Below, one piece after another: positions 61,202 to 64,000 of a stretch of DNA of 64,000 nucleotides; positions within the stretch are counted from its first letter, which is position 1; every line of letters starts with the position of its first letter. The notes beneath the pieces are model-generated. The model saw nothing but the letters and a program-made list of their open reading frames with translations, searched no databases and was not told the origin of the DNA. The position numbers were made by a program, and so were the translations under genes. Location of the stretch: NCBI GenBank assembly GCA_034931985.1, contig JAYGHB010000108.1, positions 1 to 64,000 of the forward strand, written 5' to 3'. This DNA is from Halotia wernerae (GTDB lineage: Bacteria; Cyanobacteriota; Cyanobacteriia; Cyanobacteriales; Nostocaceae).

Positions 61202-63547
61202 TTAGTTGATCCGCCAAATTTTGATAGTTTTGTCAGAAATAGCACTAGCAAGAAATTGACCATCGAGGCTAATAGCAAGAGAATTTACTGCCCCTGAGTG
61301 TTCTATAGTTTGCAGCAATTCTTTGGTCGGTAAATGCCAAATTTTAATAGTTTTGTCGCCGCTACCACTAAAGAGAATTTCTCCATCCGAACTAACAGCT
61401 AAGGATTTTACCTCGTCTGAATGTCCTGTCAAGGTATGCAGTACTTTACCTGTAGCTAGATGCCAAATCTTGATGGTTTTGTCGGCGCTACCGCTAAAGA
61501 GAATTTCTCCATCCGGACTAATGATTATTGATTTCACCTCACCTAAATGTCCGTTTAGAGTGCGTAAAGGATCTCCTGTGCGTGGGTTCCATAGCCGAAT
61601 TTTATTGTCAGAACTACCACTGGCGAGGATTGTACTATCTGGGCTGATAGCAGCGGCATTAACTGCGAATGAATGCCATAGGGTACAAATGCGCTCGCCT
61701 TTGTGTAAGTTCCAAATTTTAATTTTATTACTACCACTGGCAAGAATTTTGCCGTCGGGACTGATTGCTATACAGTTAACAGGTTTTTGATGTCCTAACA
61801 AAGTGTGGATGAGTTTGCCAGAATTGAGATCCCATACTTTGACATTACCTTTAGGGTGTTGACAGCTACCAACAGCGAGAAAATGCCCATCAGAACTAAT
61901 AGCAACAGATGAAATTTCTCCTAAATCTTCTGTGAAAGTGCGAATCAGCTTGCTGGTTTTGAGATCCCATACCTTGACGGTTTTATCTGCACACCCACTG
62001 ACTAAATTCTCACCATCAGGACTAATGACGACAGATGTCACGTTTCCTAAATGTCCAGTGAGGGTGTGGGTGAGAACGGTATGTTGTAGTTTAACTTGAT
62101 GTTTGAGATTGGCGATGCCATGCAACATTTCCTCAACATCAGCAATACTCTGACTATCACCCACCGCTACAAAATATTCTCTTAACTTTTTGACATATTC
62201 TTCATCTTTAATGCTGACGGCTAATTTCATTGCCTGAATCGGGTTGAGAGAATCTTGTGGTGAGATTTGGTGTAGTTGCAACCATGTATTCACAGAATAA
62301 TTTAGCTGTTCGTTTGCCCAAGAGCGTAGTTTACCGCCGTAGGCATCGCTTAAATGGCATACACTCAAGGCTAATTGCAAAGCTAATTCCGGAATCCAGT
62401 CACAACACTCATTTTCTAGAGCTTGGTAAACTTGTTTGTAACCTGAGGCGATAACCTGTAGTGATTGTAGATCAGAAGTATCTTCTAGCAAACTCGGCAG
62501 CAACTCTGGTAGTAGCGTCGGTACACCATGATCAACCAGGTGATAAGAATCTGCTACCCAGGCTGCAACCAAACAGTGATAGGTAATCAAAACCTGGCAA
62601 AGTTCTTCAAAATCCTGACGATTGACTTGATATTGTAAGGATAATTTACTAATATCAATTCCTTTCTCACTCCATTTTTCTACTTTTTCTAAAATTGCTA
62701 AATTAACAACATTATCTTGTCCAAAATGATTAATTTCTTCTAAATTTTCTCCTGATGCTATCAATTTATCTCTAATTTTTTTCCATTCTAAAGCTCGTCT
62801 TTTAGCAGACTCTTCCAAAATTTCTCGATAAGGTAAACGAGCAATTGTTTTATAGTAATAATTGTGTTGCCCCAATCCCCAGTAGGCGATCCGAAAATTT
62901 AAATAATCTCCATCTTTTTCTGACTCTAAAATCAAAATAGGCTCTGTTTTCAACATGACAAACAGAGCCTTAATACTTGATTCACTGTGAAAACGTTTAC
63001 TATCCCAAGCGCCTGCTAAAAACTCTGTTGGTCTAACTTGACTCTGTAGAGAGTAATGCTGGTTGAGAAAATCTCGTAATCCTTCAGCCAACATTAACCC
63101 AATTTGAGACATTTTTTCATCTTTATGATCATCAAATTGGTCAAAATGTACTTGAGGAGGAGCAATAAAAATTTTTAGTGGAGTGCGTGCATAATTGTTA
63201 TGTTCTAAAATTTGTGAAGGGTATAATCTTAAAGGCCAGCTATCAAGAATTTTATGTATTTCTGGCAATTTGAGCGCTATTTCTCTCTCTTGGGCAGCTA
63301 TTCTGAATCGTGTCTCGTGATTGTAAAGTATTAATTGCTGCTGGTGTTTTTTTTGTTCTTTAAAGTCTTCAGCATCACTGCTTATTTGATTTGAAGTATT
63401 TAGAGCTTTGAGTAATTCGGGAATTGCTTGAATCGATTCATATTTACTCAGAGACAGACTGGATTGACTTCTTTTTTGTACTAACTCCGCAACAACAGGT
63501 GCAAACTCTAGTACCAGTTGAATTAGTAACCTTAACCCTTGATGCAT
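61202..63547 (-). CDS. WD40 protein with large unknown N-terminal region
   Basis: A 781-aa protein from ATG at 63547 (MHQGLRLLIQLVLEFAPVVA); a GTG at 63553 would add two residues. The first 490 residues form a region I do not recognise: a short hydrophobic start, a coiled coil (EQKKHQQQLILYNHETRFRI), a mixed alpha/beta part (LKIFIAPPQVHFDQFDDHKD, LILESEKDGDYLNFRIAYWG) and helices. From about 500 seven WD40 repeats form one propeller. A similar body plan is common in cyanobacterial signalling proteins; the N-terminus may be an effector. No enzymatic motif was found. Confidence 0.85.
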   Translation of the reverse strand: MHQGLRLLIQLVLEFAPVVAELVQKRSQSSLSLSKYESIQAIPELLKALNTSNQISSDAEDFKEQKKHQQQLILYNHETRFRIAAQEREIALKLPEIHKILDSWPLRLYPSQILEHNNYARTPLKIFIAPPQVHFDQFDDHKDEKMSQIGLMLAEGLRDFLNQHYSLQSQVRPTEFLAGAWDSKRFHSESSIKALFVMLKTEPILILESEKDGDYLNFRIAYWGLGQHNYYYKTIARLPYREILEESAKRRALEWKKIRDKLIASGENLEEINHFGQDNVVNLAILEKVEKWSEKGIDISKLSLQYQVNRQDFEELCQVLITYHCLVAAWVADSYHLVDHGVPTLLPELLPSLLEDTSDLQSLQVIASGYKQVYQALENECCDWIPELALQLALSVCHLSDAYGGKLRSWANEQLNYSVNTWLQLHQISPQDSLNPIQAMKLAVSIKDEEYVKKLREYFVAVGDSQSIADVEEMLHGIANLKHQVKLQHTVLTHTLTGHLGNVTSVVISPDGENLVSGCADKTVKVWDLKTSKLIRTFTEDLGEISSVAISSDGHFLAVGSCQHPKGNVKVWDLNSGKLIHTLLGHQKPVNCIAISPDGKILASGSNKIKIWNLHKGERICTLWHSFAVNAAAISPDSTILASGSSDNKIRLWNPRTGDPLRTLNGHLGEVKSIIISPDGEILFSGSADKTIKIWHLATGKVLHTLTGHSDEVKSLAVSSDGEILFSGSGDKTIKIWHLPTKELLQTIEHSGAVNSLAISLDGQFLASAISDKTIKIWRIN

Positions 63548-63587
63548 AAACACATACAGCAGATTTTAATATGGTGAAGTACACAAC

Positions 63588-63620
63588 CTAGTACCGCAAG
63601 GCGGAAGTCAAAGTCAATTG
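63588..63620. repeat. Fragment of the TA-target MITE
   Basis: CTAGTACCGCAAGGCGGAAG and TCAAAGTCAA match, in reverse, the right end of the element in yoeB (39050-39083). The other end is not seen nearby, so it is a partial copy. Confidence 0.75.
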
Positions 63621-63731
63621 ATTTTGGATTTATGATCCCACAGTGCTGGACGCACCCACTTTTATAGTACAGACTCATGATCACGTAAAAACTTTTGATT
63701 CAATAAATGCCACACTCAGTTGAGGTATGTC

Positions 63732-64000
63732 ATGAAGAATTGGTAGACATTAGATACACCAGATGTACTGCAACAATTAAGCAGCGATACTTCAGAAGGT
63801 TTGAGCTAAGGGGAAGCAACTCATCGCCTAAAATTGTACGGATTTAACGATCTGAGAGAACAGGATCTCAAAAAACCTTGGCAGATACTCTGGGAACAAC
63901 TAACTGAAACCCTGGTAATTATCTTGATAGTTGCGGCGATCGCCTCGGCTTTTTTGGGTGACTACAAGGATGGTTTGGGGATCATCGCTATTGTTATCTT
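63732..64000 (+). pseudogene. 5' end of a cation P-type ATPase gene with two stops
   Basis: From ATG at 63732 the frame reads MKNW, TAG, TLDTPDVLQQLSSDTSEGLS, TAA, then GEATHRLKLYGFNDLREQDL and on through a hydrophobic segment (TLVIILIVAAIASAFLGDYK) to the window edge. This is the cation-ATPase N-terminal domain and first membrane helix. Two nonsense codons (63744 and 63807) fall within the first 26 codons. Either the gene is dead or it uses a downstream start. It is cut by the window end. Confidence 0.75.

Noticed and set aside
1..64000. tRNA and rRNA genes
   Set aside because: No stretch with a T-arm GGTTCRANYCC and fitting acceptor and anticodon arms, and no rRNA core sequence, was recognised by eye; a tRNAscan run would settle it.

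Overview
The window looks like chromosomal DNA of a filamentous, probably heterocyst-forming cyanobacterium (Nostoc/Anabaena/Calothrix type). The evidence is the dense HIP1 octamer GCGATCGC, heptameric STRR repeats such as (GGGCATT)n, small palindromic repeats, large multidomain signalling proteins, and cyanobacterial markers: the NdhI maturation factor CRR6, DUF760, DUF4327, DUF3685, a phytol-kinase-like protein and HU of the HanA type. All functional calls are by reading protein motifs; no database search was run.

Layout. 1-4900: decayed toxin-antitoxin genes, an overlapping sigma-factor/CHAT-protease pair, then MoxR-ATPase and IS4-transposase remnants. 4900-23600: mostly housekeeping genes (C-terminal processing protease, ispG, ispD, scpB, M23 and HtrA proteases, GT9 glycosyltransferase, CRR6, a Fur/PerR regulator, DUF3685 regulator, phytol-kinase-like protein, flavoprotein, CobD-like decarboxylase, HU). 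23900-33500: signalling block with response regulators, a broken DUF433/DUF5615 pair and an 1804-aa Ser/Thr kinase-AAA-GAF-histidine kinase. 34000-38100: a minus-strand operon encoding a borosin-family peptide N-methyltransferase, three TPR proteins and a small protein with a borosin-type leader domain and a Pro/Asp/Glu-rich tail. 38500-55200: accessory region with a YoeB toxin split by a MITE, two VMAP-like HTH plus AAA ATPases, an ATP-grasp-like protein, a 14-repeat WD40 NB-ARC protein, a MinD-like ATPase and an NDH-2 type dehydrogenase. 55800-64000: a cation P-type ATPase, a variant MetK and an HMA-domain membrane protein, then a WD40 protein and the damaged start of a second P-type ATPase.

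How parts may work together. The strongest candidate for an undescribed system is the 34095-37998 operon. Its methyltransferase matches the fungal OphMA family in several motifs, and the 87-aa protein looks like its separate substrate, so it reads as a split borosin RiPP locus with three TPR genes between enzyme and precursor. A second theme is conflict-type signalling (CHAT, NB-ARC/WD40, VMAP-AAA, MinD-like). A third is decay: at five toxin-antitoxin loci no intact toxin can be read, while four antitoxin frames survive. Repeats have also entered genes, giving repeat-encoded C-terminal tails and in-frame insertions.
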